Shown: positions 1-7,265 of the stretch, piece after piece
Position numbering within the stretch: position 1 is the first letter of the stretch
How the letters are laid out: the number at the start of each line of letters is the position of its first letter
From: a virus
DNA length: 46,938 nt
IMG/VR virus record: IMGVR_UViG_3300037264_000516
Coordinates: 1 to 46,938 of that record
Reading direction: 5' to 3' (one strand)
Notes under the pieces: generated by a model
Database searches by the model: none
What the model saw: the letters and a program-made list of their open reading frames with translations, nothing else
What the model was told of the DNA's origin: nothing
Translations under genes and position numbers: made by a program

Positions 1-175
1 GCCCGAGTTCCCGGCCCCGTTGAGACCGCCGGTTGAGATGCCCATGATGGGCGCGAAGTTCGTCCGGTCGAAGCTGCGCTCCAGAACCGCTTTGCCGACC
101 CACGTTCCCGCCACGCTGTAGTTCAAAGTCTCGTTGGCGTTGACGGTGATCTCGCGGCTCGGGTTGTCGTTGTAC
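1..175. repeat. Left copy of terminal near-identical repeat (contig overlap)
   Basis: This segment matches 46764-46938 over 175 bp without gaps. I count five mismatches, all between about positions 28 and 50; the remaining 120+ bp are identical. Both copies lie in the same reading frame of the signal-peptide fibre gene. The simplest reading is a circular or terminally redundant genome whose ends were not collapsed because two variants were sampled; one mismatch group changes Met to Leu. The alternative is two tandem paralogous fibre genes. Confidence 0.85.
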
Positions 176-270
176 TGCGTGGAGCTGATGCTCACGCCGC
201 CTATGGCCTGAGCGCCCACCGCGAATAGAGCCAGGACTGCTGCCGTCAGAAACGACTTGATCGTGTTCAT
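1..270 (-). CDS. YadA-like phage fibre, N-terminal part with Sec signal peptide (partial, runs off left edge)
   Basis: This is the first 90 codons of the fibre gene whose remainder is at 45198-46938. The start is ATG at 270, with a clear GAGGAAG ribosome site 5-11 bases upstream and 13 bp after the portal stop. The protein begins with a classical signal peptide: Lys at residue 5, a hydrophobic core over roughly residues 6-19, and an AQA cleavage motif at 20-22. After it comes a beta-rich, probably Ig-like domain that continues into the other segment. Joined across the ends, the full protein would be 611 residues. A Sec signal on a virion fibre is unusual. It may mean the gene derives from a bacterial surface adhesin, or that the product is displayed on the infected cell. 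Confidence 0.8.
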   Translation of the reverse strand, partial: MNTIKSFLTAAVLALFAVGAQAIGGVSISSTQYNDNPSREITVNANETLNYSVAGTWVGKAVLERSFDRTNFAPIMGISTGGLNGAGNSG

Positions 271-283
271 TTTCTTCCTCTCT

Positions 284-2053
284 CTATTGCGGCGGTATGA
301 TCGAACCTGCGTTGCCTTGATCGACCAGGCGCGTAAGAGCGTTATCTCCGCCCATATCCGCGCCTGCTAATTTGTTCGCGGCCGTGGCCGCTTGCTCAGC
401 GATAGCCGCAGTCTGTTGCGCCTGCGCCGCCTGCTCGTCTGCTCGCGTCATCGCCGCCACATCTTCGTCGCTCCGGATGACGCGCGGCGCGACGCCGGAG
501 GCATTCCCGTACTCGTCCACGAGCTGGTCCCAGTCCACCTTGCGAAGAACGCTGGGGTCCTTGGTCTGATTGGCAATGTTCGTGACGTAGCCAGTGAAGC
601 GCTCCAGCGAGGCGAGCCCGAGGGCCTTCTGCGCCTGCGCCATGATCGAGACATACTCGACCTTCAGCTTTATGCCCTGGAGTTCTTCGGGCGGTTCGGG
701 GATTTCACCGCGCCGCAGCATCACATCGAAGGCGATGTCGATGAGGGGATCGAGCAAGTCCTGGTTGGTCTGCTCCAGCGTCGGCCCGAGCGCGACCATC
801 TTCTCTTCGTGGCGCTCTTCGATCTCGCGCGCTGTCACGTCGCGGCGGTCACTCTGCGCGGTGAGCAGGAACAGGTCCTCGAAGAATCCACGACGCACTC
901 GGAGCTGGTGATCCTGGATGTCCAGGACGAGTTCGTTTATGCGCGGCTCGATCTGGAAGGCGGGTTTGAATCCCTGCATCCCCTCGCGCGCGTCCACATA
1001 AGTCAGATCGCCGGGTAGGATCGACGCTTTCTGATTGCGCAGAGACGTGGGCGCGACCATGGGGGGATTGACCATCTTCTCGATGGCCTGCGCCTTGCGT
1101 TTGTGCATGAGCTGGAGCGCCTTGGCGTCGCCGAGCGTGGTCATGCCGGGGCAATCGGTCCCATAGGCGTCCTCGCCGACAACTTCCCATCGCGGGCAGA
1201 GAACCGGGAAGCGGTCATATCCCATCTGGCTCAGCAGCCGATCATCGTCCTCGCTCGTCATATAGCCGCTGCCGCCGGAACTGTAGCCGGAGCCGGAGCC
1301 AGTGCCGCGCTCGTAATAACACGAGGCGAACTTCTTGCTGTACTGGGATTGGAGCTTGCCCGGATCGTAGTCGGCGTTCGGCTCGATGACGTGGCAAATA
1401 TCGACCCACTCTTCGAGCTGATTCAGCTCGTACATCCGCCGGACATGGATCGAGAGATTCGACCAGTCGTTGACGCGGCCACGCTCATCTTTGTGGCCGA
1501 ACTTCTGGATCACCTGGCGAACGGTGAGGCGGAACTCGCGGACGAAGACGTTGATCTGGAGGCGCTCGTTATTGGCGATGAAATACGAACCGATGGGGAA
1601 CGGGTAAAAGCGCAGCACGTCTTCGAAGTCTTCCTCGACCATCATCGCGGCCGTCCCGAACGTGGCCATGTCGCCGTACACCGTGGGCAGGGCGTTGTAG
1701 AGATTCGATCTCAGAAACGCAGCCTGCATCCGACGAGTCGTGTCATCGAGCCAGAACTTCACGGACTCGATCTCGGCCGTCTCGGGGTCCGGCGTGGTGA
1801 GGCGAAACCAGGGCCGCGCAGGTGACGTGAGTCCGCCCATCATACCGGACCGGATCGTGCGCGCAGCAAGCGTGGCCGTAGAGTCGATGATCTTCAGGTT
1901 CCGGCGGTCGCCCTTGTTCACGTCCTGGACGGTCCACCTCGGTCGGCGCGGCAGGATGTAATCCCCGAGATCGCGCCAGTGGGGTTCGAAGGTCGAGCGC
2001 TCGTTGGCGAGCTGGGCGCGCAGCTTCTCGAAGCGCTCGCGCTTCTTCTCCAC
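284..2053 (-). CDS. Portal (head-to-tail connector) protein, T7/BPP-1 type
   Basis: 589 residues, matching the bacteriophage head-to-tail connecting protein family (T7 gp8-like, Pfam PF12236). The N-terminal helix is followed by the PHWRDLGDYILPRRPRW motif typical of these portals, and a Gly-Met-Met-Gly-Gly-Leu-Thr-Ser-Pro segment near residue 70. Portals form the dodecameric ring at one capsid vertex through which DNA is packaged and ejected. The start taken is GTG at 2053, which has no strong ribosome site; an in-frame CTG 36 bases further upstream is possible. The C-terminus is Ala/Gln rich (about residues 530-560), as in homologues. It lies between a small virion-type gene and the secreted fibre. 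Confidence 0.93.
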   Translation of the reverse strand: MEKKRERFEKLRAQLANERSTFEPHWRDLGDYILPRRPRWTVQDVNKGDRRNLKIIDSTATLAARTIRSGMMGGLTSPARPWFRLTTPDPETAEIESVKFWLDDTTRRMQAAFLRSNLYNALPTVYGDMATFGTAAMMVEEDFEDVLRFYPFPIGSYFIANNERLQINVFVREFRLTVRQVIQKFGHKDERGRVNDWSNLSIHVRRMYELNQLEEWVDICHVIEPNADYDPGKLQSQYSKKFASCYYERGTGSGSGYSSGGSGYMTSEDDDRLLSQMGYDRFPVLCPRWEVVGEDAYGTDCPGMTTLGDAKALQLMHKRKAQAIEKMVNPPMVAPTSLRNQKASILPGDLTYVDAREGMQGFKPAFQIEPRINELVLDIQDHQLRVRRGFFEDLFLLTAQSDRRDVTAREIEERHEEKMVALGPTLEQTNQDLLDPLIDIAFDVMLRRGEIPEPPEELQGIKLKVEYVSIMAQAQKALGLASLERFTGYVTNIANQTKDPSVLRKVDWDQLVDEYGNASGVAPRVIRSDEDVAAMTRADEQAAQAQQTAAIAEQAATAANKLAGADMGGDNALTRLVDQGNAGSIIPPQ

Positions 2054-2091
2054 TCGGAGAGGGCTGGTGTAGCCGCTATTCTCGGGCAGGG

Positions 2092-2478
2092 CTATTGGCC
2101 GAGCAGCGTCTTGGTCGCGGTGTTGGGCGCTCCGGACACGCCATACGAGCCGGTGAGAATGGTTGAGCCTCTGCCTTGACCGCCCATCGAGAGCGCGCGG
2201 CTGCGAGCGCGGGCGGCGTTGCGCGTTGCTATCTTGGCGGCATCACTCTCTTCGAGGGCCTGTCTGCGGGTGAGATCGGCCTGGAGCCCCCGCTGCACCG
2301 TGGCCGCGCTCTCGGCCGCTTCGCCAGCCTCGCGGCGCGCACGACCGCCGCTCAGGGTGTCGATCAGCCCGCCGCGCTTGTTGATAGCGCCCTTGCCTTC
2401 CGCTGTCCTGATCGCTTCCTGCGTGACGGTCACGGGGAACAGAGCTGCTTGAACAAGGCTGCTCGCTGATCCGCCCAT
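2092..2478 (-). CDS. Small virion-associated protein candidate upstream of portal
   Basis: 128 residues. The ATG at 2478 overlaps the preceding stop as TAATG and has GGAGG nine bases upstream. The sequence is Ala/Arg rich with a helical middle (about residues 50-95) and a Gly/Ser tail carrying an RGSTILTG motif. Short proteins with such a tail are common beside portal genes in T7-like and BPP-1-like phages and are usually virion or tail-assembly components. I cannot name the family with confidence. Its position between the acetyltransferase and the portal supports a structural role. Confidence 0.6.
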   Translation of the reverse strand: MGGSASSLVQAALFPVTVTQEAIRTAEGKGAINKRGGLIDTLSGGRARREAGEAAESAATVQRGLQADLTRRQALEESDAAKIATRNAARARSRALSMGGQGRGSTILTGSYGVSGAPNTATKTLLGQ

Positions 2479-2927
2479 TATGCGACCTCCATCAGGTAGG
2501 TTAGCTCTTGGGCGCGGAAGCCGTAGCGCTCCAGTGTTCGCGGTTTGATGAGCGTGTGAAGCTGGATGTTCATGGTGATCCAGTCGGCATGGGTGCGGCC
2601 GTAGGTGACGAAGGCTTTCAAGAGCATGAGCCCGGCGCGCGTCCTGCGGTGAATCTCCGGCACCCACCAGAAGACTTGCGTGAGGGACTTGATGCTCGGG
2701 TTCATAAAGTGCGGCGTGAGAAACCCGGCGATGAAGCCGAGCAGCTCACCGGCGCGCTCGCACACGAAGACGACATGGCGCTCTAAAAACTCGGCGAAGC
2801 GCGCGGTCACTATCTCTTCGGTGGAGAAGAGCGGGCGCATGGAGCCGAAGAACTTATCGAACTCGCGGAGCTGCCCAACGATCCACGGGACATCCGCCTG
2901 CGTCGCTTGCCGAACAGTGATCGTCAC
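2478..2927 (-). CDS. GNAT-family acetyltransferase-like protein
   Basis: 149 residues with the layout of a GNAT N-acetyltransferase: strand 1 (TITVRQATQADVPWIV), a central hydrophobic strand ending in LLGFIAGF, a VFWWVPEIHRRTRAG segment in the place of the acetyl-CoA loop, and a C-terminal ERYGF motif. GNAT-like proteins next to terminase or portal genes are common in BPP-1-like and T7-like phages; their substrate is unknown. The start codon is GTG at 2927, exactly six bases after a -10 box, so translation is predicted to be leaderless. The stop overlaps the next start (TAATG). Confidence 0.75.
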   Translation of the reverse strand: MTITVRQATQADVPWIVGQLREFDKFFGSMRPLFSTEEIVTARFAEFLERHVVFVCERAGELLGFIAGFLTPHFMNPSIKSLTQVFWWVPEIHRRTRAGLMLLKAFVTYGRTHADWITMNIQLHTLIKPRTLERYGFRAQELTYLMEVA

Positions 2928-2933
2928 GCGAAA

Positions 2934-2962
2934 ACCTTACGGTATCCCGAAAGATAAGTCAA
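2934..2962 (-). promoter_or_regulatory. Sigma70-like promoter giving a leaderless GTG start
   Basis: The -35 box TTGACT (2957-2962) and -10 box TAAGGT (2934-2939) are separated by exactly 17 bp. The GTG of the acetyltransferase gene begins six bases past the -10 box, where transcription would be expected to start. The -35 box overlaps the stop of the preceding gene. Confidence 0.65.
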
Positions 2963-3147
2963 GACCTACGAACGGTACGCGATGGCGCTCGATGGATTCT
3001 CTTCAGCGGGCCGCGTCGCTTTTCTCGACGCACCATGTAGCCGTGCAGGGCGTAGAGCGTGGAGAATGCACGTTCGATTTCCTCTTCGGATAATGGGTTG
3101 AACTTGCCGTGACGCTTTTTTATGATGGCGCTGTAGCCAACGGTCAC
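2959..3147 (-). CDS. Small basic protein of unknown function after large terminase
   Basis: 62 residues, strongly basic, especially the last 25 (many Arg/Lys). It starts at GTG 3147, which overlaps the terminase stop as GTGA, and the ribosome site (GGGAG) lies in the terminase 3' end, so translational coupling is likely. The middle (SEEEIERAFSTLYALHG) should be helical. I do not recognise the family. It could bind nucleic acid, but nothing beyond charge supports this. Confidence 0.6.
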   Translation of the reverse strand: MTVGYSAIIKKRHGKFNPLSEEEIERAFSTLYALHGYMVRREKRRGPLKRIHRAPSRTVRRS

Positions 3148-4610
3148 AGCCGCTCCCTGGCGAACGGATCATACTCCGACACCGTGGCCTGCTTCCTCGC
3201 GCCGAAATTCGGGATGTTCATCGGATTCGCAGCGGGCATATCCGGCAGTCCGAACGTGATCGCAAGAGCATCGGCCATGTCCGGCGAGAACTGCAAGCGC
3301 TTCTTGATCTGATCCTTGGGCTCGATGATGAGCTTGCCGTTCTTGTCGAATGTGTACGTCGGCGTGGTCAGCTCCGTGATCAGCTCGCGCATCTTCGGCA
3401 GAGCGCCGCCGCGCTTGACCCAGTTCGCCATCCTGAACCACATCTCGGCGCGCTTGTTCGCGTAGCGCGGATCATCGGCCTTGCCGGAGAAATTGATGGC
3501 GACGGGATTCTCTCCGGCTTGCAGCAAGAGATCAATCACGCCAGCGCCGTAGCCGCCGGTGTCGTCGCACAGTTCGCACTCGGAGCCCCAGTTGACCTTG
3601 GCGAGCATGATGCGCGATGCGATCTCACCGGAGCGCGAGTTGCGCATGATGATCGGGTTGAGCGCTGCGAGACCTTGGCGCGGGAAGATCACGGTGCGGT
3701 CATCACCGAAGCGCGCGAAGTCGCAGCCGAGGCGCTTCTGCGAGTAGACGTACTGATCCTCGGTGAGCGTCTTGTTCATCGCGGCCTCGACCTCTTCAAT
3801 GCCGAGCAGCGTGTTCAGAGATGAAGGCGGGAACTGGCCCAGGATGTACGCCATCACCCACGGGTTGTCTCGTCCGAAGTTCTCGATCTGCTCCTTGGCC
3901 CAGGCGATGTCGATGCGTGGTGAGCGCCGTGGATCGTCCGGATCGCCGGTGATGCGGATAACGTGCCACTGCTTGCGCAGGCGCACCGCAGCTTCGTAGA
4001 GCATCCCATCGAGGGAGATCGGGTTGCCTGCCTGCACGATCTTCCCGAACTTCGGGCCGGTCGAGAGCGCCTGCTCTGCGGCCTTCAGCACCGATGGGGG
4101 AACGCCGCCTGACTCGTCGATGACTGCGAGAACGTAATCCGAGTGCAGGCCCGAGAGTGTGCGCCCCTGCTCGTCAGCGTTCGCGGTCTTCGGCCATGTG
4201 CGCGCTGCGACGAACCAAGTCTCGGGGTGATCGTTGGCGAAGATGCGCGTCTTCGTCCAGGTGAACGCCTGCTTCAAGAATGCGCTGCGGGACTGCCACT
4301 TGAACAGCTCGGGCCAAAGGTTATCGTCGAGGTTCGGTCCAGTGATGCTCGTGGCCGCGCCCTTTGGGTGATTGCCCTTGATGCCTTGCGTAGCCAGGAA
4401 GTGCCAGATCAGGATGGCCAGCACGGCCGTCTTGCCGGGGCCTGCGCAGGCTTGGAGCGAGATGCGCTGCTTGTCGGGGTCTTTCGAATCCCATGCGTCA
4501 AAAGCCTCGCGCTGCCAAACGTCCGGCTTGAACTGGAAATGATCCCAGGCGAATCGCTCGATCTTCTCGCGCCATCCGCGCATCTTGTCGAAGGCGGCGC
4601 GGTTGCTCAC
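3144..4610 (-). CDS. Terminase large subunit (packaging ATPase and nuclease)
   Basis: 488 residues. The N-terminal ATPase has a Walker A motif (CAGPGKTA, about residue 55) and a Walker B motif followed by catalytic Glu (VLAVIDESGG, about residue 155). The C-terminal RNase H-like nuclease begins with GCDFARFGDDRTV near residue 300 and has a second acidic cluster at CDDTGGYG. It drives DNA into the prohead through the portal and cuts concatemers. I chose GTG at 4610, which overlaps the upstream stop (GTGA) and makes a normal-length terminase; an upstream ATG-like start would extend into the neighbour by 12 codons. Confidence 0.93.
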   Translation of the reverse strand: MSNRAAFDKMRGWREKIERFAWDHFQFKPDVWQREAFDAWDSKDPDKQRISLQACAGPGKTAVLAILIWHFLATQGIKGNHPKGAATSITGPNLDDNLWPELFKWQSRSAFLKQAFTWTKTRIFANDHPETWFVAARTWPKTANADEQGRTLSGLHSDYVLAVIDESGGVPPSVLKAAEQALSTGPKFGKIVQAGNPISLDGMLYEAAVRLRKQWHVIRITGDPDDPRRSPRIDIAWAKEQIENFGRDNPWVMAYILGQFPPSSLNTLLGIEEVEAAMNKTLTEDQYVYSQKRLGCDFARFGDDRTVIFPRQGLAALNPIIMRNSRSGEIASRIMLAKVNWGSECELCDDTGGYGAGVIDLLLQAGENPVAINFSGKADDPRYANKRAEMWFRMANWVKRGGALPKMRELITELTTPTYTFDKNGKLIIEPKDQIKKRLQFSPDMADALAITFGLPDMPAANPMNIPNFGARKQATVSEYDPFARERL

Positions 4611-4858
4611 GGATATACCGCCTTGCCCGGATTGCAGATTGCGCACCCAGCTTGGCCAGGCAAGCGCGGGATCGAAGAGCCGCAGTTGCGGCAGAAGTCT
4701 TTGGCGGGGATGATCGCCGGTAGCTTAACGCGCGGCGGCTTGGGCTCCGCGTACATCTTGCACTTGCAGCCTTTGTGTGAGCAGTGGCGCTCGCCGAGGT
4801 GAACACCATCGGGCCATTTGTGCGAGAATTCCGAGTGGCCGCAGTTGCACCAGTTCAA
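4607..4858 (-). CDS. Cysteine-rich zinc-binding small protein
   Basis: 83 residues with about ten cysteines: WCNCGH and HCSHKGCKC near the N-terminus, and CRNCGSS plus CAICN near the C-terminus, suggesting two small zinc-binding knuckles. It starts at TTG 4858, overlapping the previous stop (TTGA), and ends overlapping the terminase start (GTGA). No enzyme motif is visible. Zinc ribbons of this kind are frequent in short phage proteins of unknown role. Confidence 0.6.
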   Translation of the reverse strand: MNWCNCGHSEFSHKWPDGVHLGERHCSHKGCKCKMYAEPKPPRVKLPAIIPAKDFCRNCGSSIPRLPGQAGCAICNPGKAVYP

Positions 4859-4992
4859 CGCACGGGCTTTAGGTCTGCGATGTTGTAGAACATCCCGACT
4901 TCGTGGCTCTCGTGCGCGGCGAAGTGGCCGTCATCGCTCTTGAAGATTGGTTCGCCGGTCCTGATCGGCTTCTCGCAAATCCAGCAGATCAT
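4855..4992 (-). CDS. Small protein with CxxC motif
   Basis: 45 residues beginning with an ICWIC pair and ending in a mixed polar segment with several His (HFAAHESHE). The ATG at 4992 overlaps the preceding stop (ATGA), and its own stop overlaps the TTG start of the next gene. The cysteines may be one half of a metal site. The family is not recognised. Confidence 0.55.
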   Translation of the reverse strand: MICWICEKPIRTGEPIFKSDDGHFAAHESHEVGMFYNIADLKPVR

Positions 4993-5111
4993 ATCCACCC
5001 GGCCTCACGACACGCGAAGAGAAAGGAAACCACCGCGCCAAAGAACAGCGCATAGATAATCGCGGTCTCGACGCGATGAGTCCACGGAACTATGCGGTCA
5101 CGATCTTTCAC
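4989..5111 (-). CDS. Tiny single-pass membrane protein, predicted leaderless
   Basis: 40 residues: a polar N-terminus (KDRDRIVPWTHRVE), then one hydrophobic helix of about 18 residues (IIYALFFGAVVSFLF) and a short charged tail. Start GTG at 5111 lies six bases after a good -10 box and has no ribosome site, so the mRNA should be leaderless. It begins the short run that leads into the large terminase. The function is unknown. Confidence 0.55.
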   Translation of the reverse strand: MKDRDRIVPWTHRVETAIIYALFFGAVVSFLFACREAGWI

Positions 5112-5117
5112 GCGCTC

Positions 5118-5146
5118 ATCTTAGCTCGATTGATGCGCGGAGTCAA
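5118..5146 (-). promoter_or_regulatory. Strong sigma70-like promoter giving a leaderless GTG start
   Basis: The -35 box TTGACT (5141-5146) and -10 box TAAGAT (5118-5123) are 17 bp apart. GTG at 5111 follows the -10 box after exactly six bases. This promoter would drive the 40-, 45- and 83-residue genes and the large terminase. Confidence 0.7.
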
Positions 5147-5172
5147 GACAAGACCGCGAGACTCGGTGGGAT

Positions 5173-5367
5173 TTACGACGAGCGGCGGAATCTACCGGCC
5201 GGGGAGACCGCGCAGAATTTGTGCTTCATGCCCACGTTCATGCGCTCGCTGGAATACATAGCGTTGCAGGCGTCGCAGATGCCGTACCTGATGCGCGTGT
5301 TGATCATGCGTCGATCCGGCCGATCTTCTTTCGGGTTCACTAAGCGGGGGGCGGGCATGATCGACAT
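5173..5367 (-). CDS. Small protein with Cys motif, downstream of small terminase
   Basis: 64 residues. The ATG at 5367 overlaps the small terminase stop (TAATG) and an AGGAG ribosome site sits eight bases upstream; a second in-frame ATG is at 5358. The middle has a CDAC pair and a further Cys about 24 residues on (KHKFC), compatible with a partial zinc knuckle. The family is not recognised. Confidence 0.55.
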   Translation of the reverse strand: MSIMPAPRLVNPKEDRPDRRMINTRIRYGICDACNAMYSSERMNVGMKHKFCAVSPAGRFRRSS

Positions 5368-5876
5368 TATTCTGGCTCCTGTTGCGACCCGGTGATTAAA
5401 TCTTCGAGCGTGAGACTGCCGGTGATGTTGACAGTATCGCTCGTGAGCTTGTAGTGCTTGGCGAGAAGCGCCAGCGCCGCCGATTTCGTGGCGAACTTGT
5501 ATTTCACGTTTCCCTTGCGGTCGCGCTCGTATCCTTCGGCCGCGCGGCGCAAGTTCTCCGGCATCTGTCGAAGAGTCCTGGGCGCTCCGTTCTCATCGGT
5601 GCTGTCGCCGAGGTCGTATCCAGCCAGGCGGGAGAGTTCGGCTACGACTTCTTGCGCGGACATGATCGCAGCCTTCGCTTTTCTATCGCGGGCTTCATCG
5701 AGATATGCGATTACTTCCGCTTTTTTCAGCAGCCGCCACGCCGTCGTGCCAACGACTGCATCTGAGCCGCTGTACCCAGCGGCGCGAGCAGCGCGCGATC
5801 CATTCGGGTCTCTCATATATTCGAGACAGAAGCTAATCTGGCGGTCCGTCAACGTCCGACCTTTTTTCTTCGCCAC
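5367..5876 (-). CDS. Terminase small subunit
   Basis: 169 residues, resembling the Terminase_2 family (PF03592). The N-terminus reads LTDRQISFCLEYMRDPNGSRAA, followed by AAGYSGSDAVVGTTAWRLLKK and IAYLDEARDRK, the usual helix-turn-helix DNA-recognition part of small terminases. Residues 60-140 form the oligomerisation region. It recognises phage DNA and hands it to the large subunit. The start is GTG at 5876, exactly six bases after a TATAAT box, so a leaderless message is predicted. The large terminase follows after four tiny genes. Confidence 0.88.
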   Translation of the reverse strand: MAKKKGRTLTDRQISFCLEYMRDPNGSRAARAAGYSGSDAVVGTTAWRLLKKAEVIAYLDEARDRKAKAAIMSAQEVVAELSRLAGYDLGDSTDENGAPRTLRQMPENLRRAAEGYERDRKGNVKYKFATKSAALALLAKHYKLTSDTVNITGSLTLEDLITGSQQEPE

Positions 5877-5882
5877 GATTTG

Positions 5883-5911
5883 ATTATAGCTCGCTTGGTG
5901 AGTGCCGACCA
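5883..5911 (-). promoter_or_regulatory. Promoter of small terminase gene, -10 box six bases from GTG
   Basis: A perfect TATAAT (5883-5888) lies six bases before the GTG at 5876. A weak -35 box (TGGTCG, 5906-5911) sits 17 bp upstream. The -10 box overlaps the stop codon of the 58-residue gene. Confidence 0.6.
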
Positions 5912-6060
5912 GTGTTATCTTTTTGCTGGTGATGCTGCGACCAGTACGCCTTCGCCTGCTTCTTGGTCACGGTCTCGATCACCACCATGATCCAGAGGCC
6001 ACAAGCGCACCAGGCTTTGGGCTTGCCGACGCCCTTGAAAACAAAAGCGCACCGCTTCAG
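5884..6060 (-). CDS. Small CxC-containing protein with a possible CTG start
   Basis: This frame is open for 58 codons and reads like real protein (VFKGVGKPKAWCACGLW, then a Lys/Gln/His-rich tail). An in-frame TAA just upstream leaves CTG at 6060 as the only early start; it would overlap the previous stop as CTGA. The next in-frame start is an ATG at about codon 25. No clear ribosome site is visible, so the start is uncertain. The function is unknown. Confidence 0.4.
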   Translation of the reverse strand: MKRCAFVFKGVGKPKAWCACGLWIMVVIETVTKKQAKAYWSQHHQQKDNTGRHSPSEL

Positions 6061-6272
6061 GACGGCTTACCGAACACCGGCAGTTCACCGCGCCCCTGCT
6101 TGATCTTGCGTGATGCCGCGCGCGCTGCGTTCATCAGGTGCAGGGCATATCCGGCCGCGCTGCTGTCGATCACTCCGCCCGAGATACCGTTGGCCAACTG
6201 CTCGAAGGTCGGGTCTGATTTAAGACTGACGCCGCCGCCGAGCTTGTCCTCGATGATGAGAGTTATGCGCAT
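6057..6272 (-). CDS. Small protein of unknown function under a palindromic site
   Basis: 71 residues. ATG at 6272 has AGGAG eight bases upstream. It begins with a short beta strand (RITLIIED) and then predicted helices, with a basic end. It overlaps no larger gene. The upstream 50 bp contain the perfect palindrome AGGAACGTTCCT found at other phage promoters. The family is not recognised. Confidence 0.6.
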   Translation of the reverse strand: MRITLIIEDKLGGGVSLKSDPTFEQLANGISGGVIDSSAAGYALHLMNAARAASRKIKQGRGELPVFGKPS

Positions 6273-6288
6273 ATTTTATCTCCTGGGT

Positions 6289-6300
6289 AGGAACGTTCCT
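6289..6300. promoter_or_regulatory. Palindromic operator-like site (isolated copy)
   Basis: The 12-bp perfect palindrome AGGAACGTTCCT matches the sites inside the promoters at 16565, 19751 and 21970. No good -10/-35 pair surrounds it. It lies just upstream of the ribosome site of the 71-residue gene. Confidence 0.6.
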
Positions 6301-6322
6301 GACCGTGCTTTTCAAAAGCTAA

Positions 6323-6454
6323 TCACGAAATCATCAGCGCAAGACAAAAGCCGATGACGAAAGAGGCGACCGCGACCAGGGCGACACTGGTGCGGCGCGG
6401 TGCCGGATGCAGTTCCAGATGGCGTAGGATCAGGCGAGATTCTCGCTTGGTCAT
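6323..6454 (-). CDS. Tiny single-pass membrane protein
   Basis: 43 residues: a basic N-terminal half (TKRESRLILRHLELH) followed by one C-terminal transmembrane helix (VALVAVASFVIGFCLALMI). The ATG at 6454 overlaps the upstream stop (ATGA), so it is probably translationally coupled. The function is unknown. Confidence 0.55.
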   Translation of the reverse strand: MTKRESRLILRHLELHPAPRRTSVALVAVASFVIGFCLALMIS

Positions 6455-6747
6455 GTCGTGCCTCCGAGAGCCGCGAACGCGGCCATGCCGTCGGGGCTCG
6501 CGGCCCACTCATCAGAATCGGCCTTGGTCCCGTCGAACTCCCCGTCAATGGCGCGCTGGGCTATCGCTTCGAGATCGGCCGCGCGCGCATCCCGGACGAG
6601 CTGGCCGATGTTGTCGCCGACATCGCTGCGGTAGTCGTCGTAGCGGCCGTCCAGGGCGGCGTTGATCATATCCGGCGGGGCCTTGGCCACCACCAGGGCG
6701 TCTACGAGTTTTGCTTGGGCCTCTCCGATGGCTCTCTTTGCGATCAT
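6451..6747 (-). CDS. Helical acidic protein of unknown function
   Basis: 98 residues, largely helical and acidic, with Asp/Tyr-rich and Ala-rich segments and no cysteine. The ATG at 6747 overlaps the NinG-like stop (ATGA) and its stop overlaps the next start. It lies in the replication/recombination run between the NinG-like gene and a tiny membrane protein. The family is not recognised. Confidence 0.55.
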   Translation of the reverse strand: MIAKRAIGEAQAKLVDALVVAKAPPDMINAALDGRYDDYRSDVGDNIGQLVRDARAADLEAIAQRAIDGEFDGTKADSDEWAASPDGMAAFAALGGTT

Positions 6748-7265
6748 GCTTTTGGCTCCGGCGTATCGAGTTGTGCCCGTGCCATCCAGGACCTCGTTTC
6801 GATTCGCTTCTTGAACGTCCCGATCATCTCCAGCAGATCGGCCCGGCTGTACTGGTGCGCCTTCGATGCTTTGGCTTCCAAATGCTCGATCCATTCTTTA
6901 CCGAAAATATCAATATGTTTCAAGCGATATTTGAAGCGGTGCAGGCGCTCGCCGTTGTTGCACGGATTACAGGCCCCCACGATGTTGTCCAGATCGTACC
7001 GCGTCGCCGCGCCGTCGTTGCTCGGGATCAGGTGGTAGGCGCACTGGATCGGGCGGCGGCGGCAGATGCGGCAGGTTATGAACCATTCACGATCCCGCAG
7101 CCGGGCGTATTCGCTCACCAAGGCCCACAGGCGCGCTTTTATGACGCTCTTCGTCAAAAGGCGCGACACCCCGCCCAAAAGTCGAGCCTTCGCGTTCCTG
7201 CGCGTCCGGCGGGCCTTTGTGGCTACCTGTTGCTTCTTTGCTTCGGCATAAGTCCTGGGGATCAT
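6744..7265 (-). CDS. NinG/Rap-like recombination nuclease
   Basis: 173 residues. The basic N-terminal half (ARRTRRNAKARLL) is followed by a CRIC motif near residue 70, then AYHLIPSNDGAATRYDLDN and a second ACNPCNN motif near residue 105. This two-CxxC plus His arrangement is the core of NinG (lambda Rap) proteins, which cut Holliday junctions and D-loops and bear an HNH-like zinc fold. The ATG at 7265 overlaps the preceding stop (ATGA). It lies downstream of the O-like initiator, as in lambdoid phages. Confidence 0.7.
   Translation of the reverse strand: MIPRTYAEAKKQQVATKARRTRRNAKARLLGGVSRLLTKSVIKARLWALVSEYARLRDREWFITCRICRRRPIQCAYHLIPSNDGAATRYDLDNIVGACNPCNNGERLHRFKYRLKHIDIFGKEWIEHLEAKASKAHQYSRADLLEMIGTFKKRIETRSWMARAQLDTPEPKA

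Noticed and set aside
6280-6330. Fourth operator-bearing promoter near 6289
   Set aside because: The palindrome is perfect but no -10 box lies at a proper distance from the TTGAAA upstream; kept only as an isolated site.
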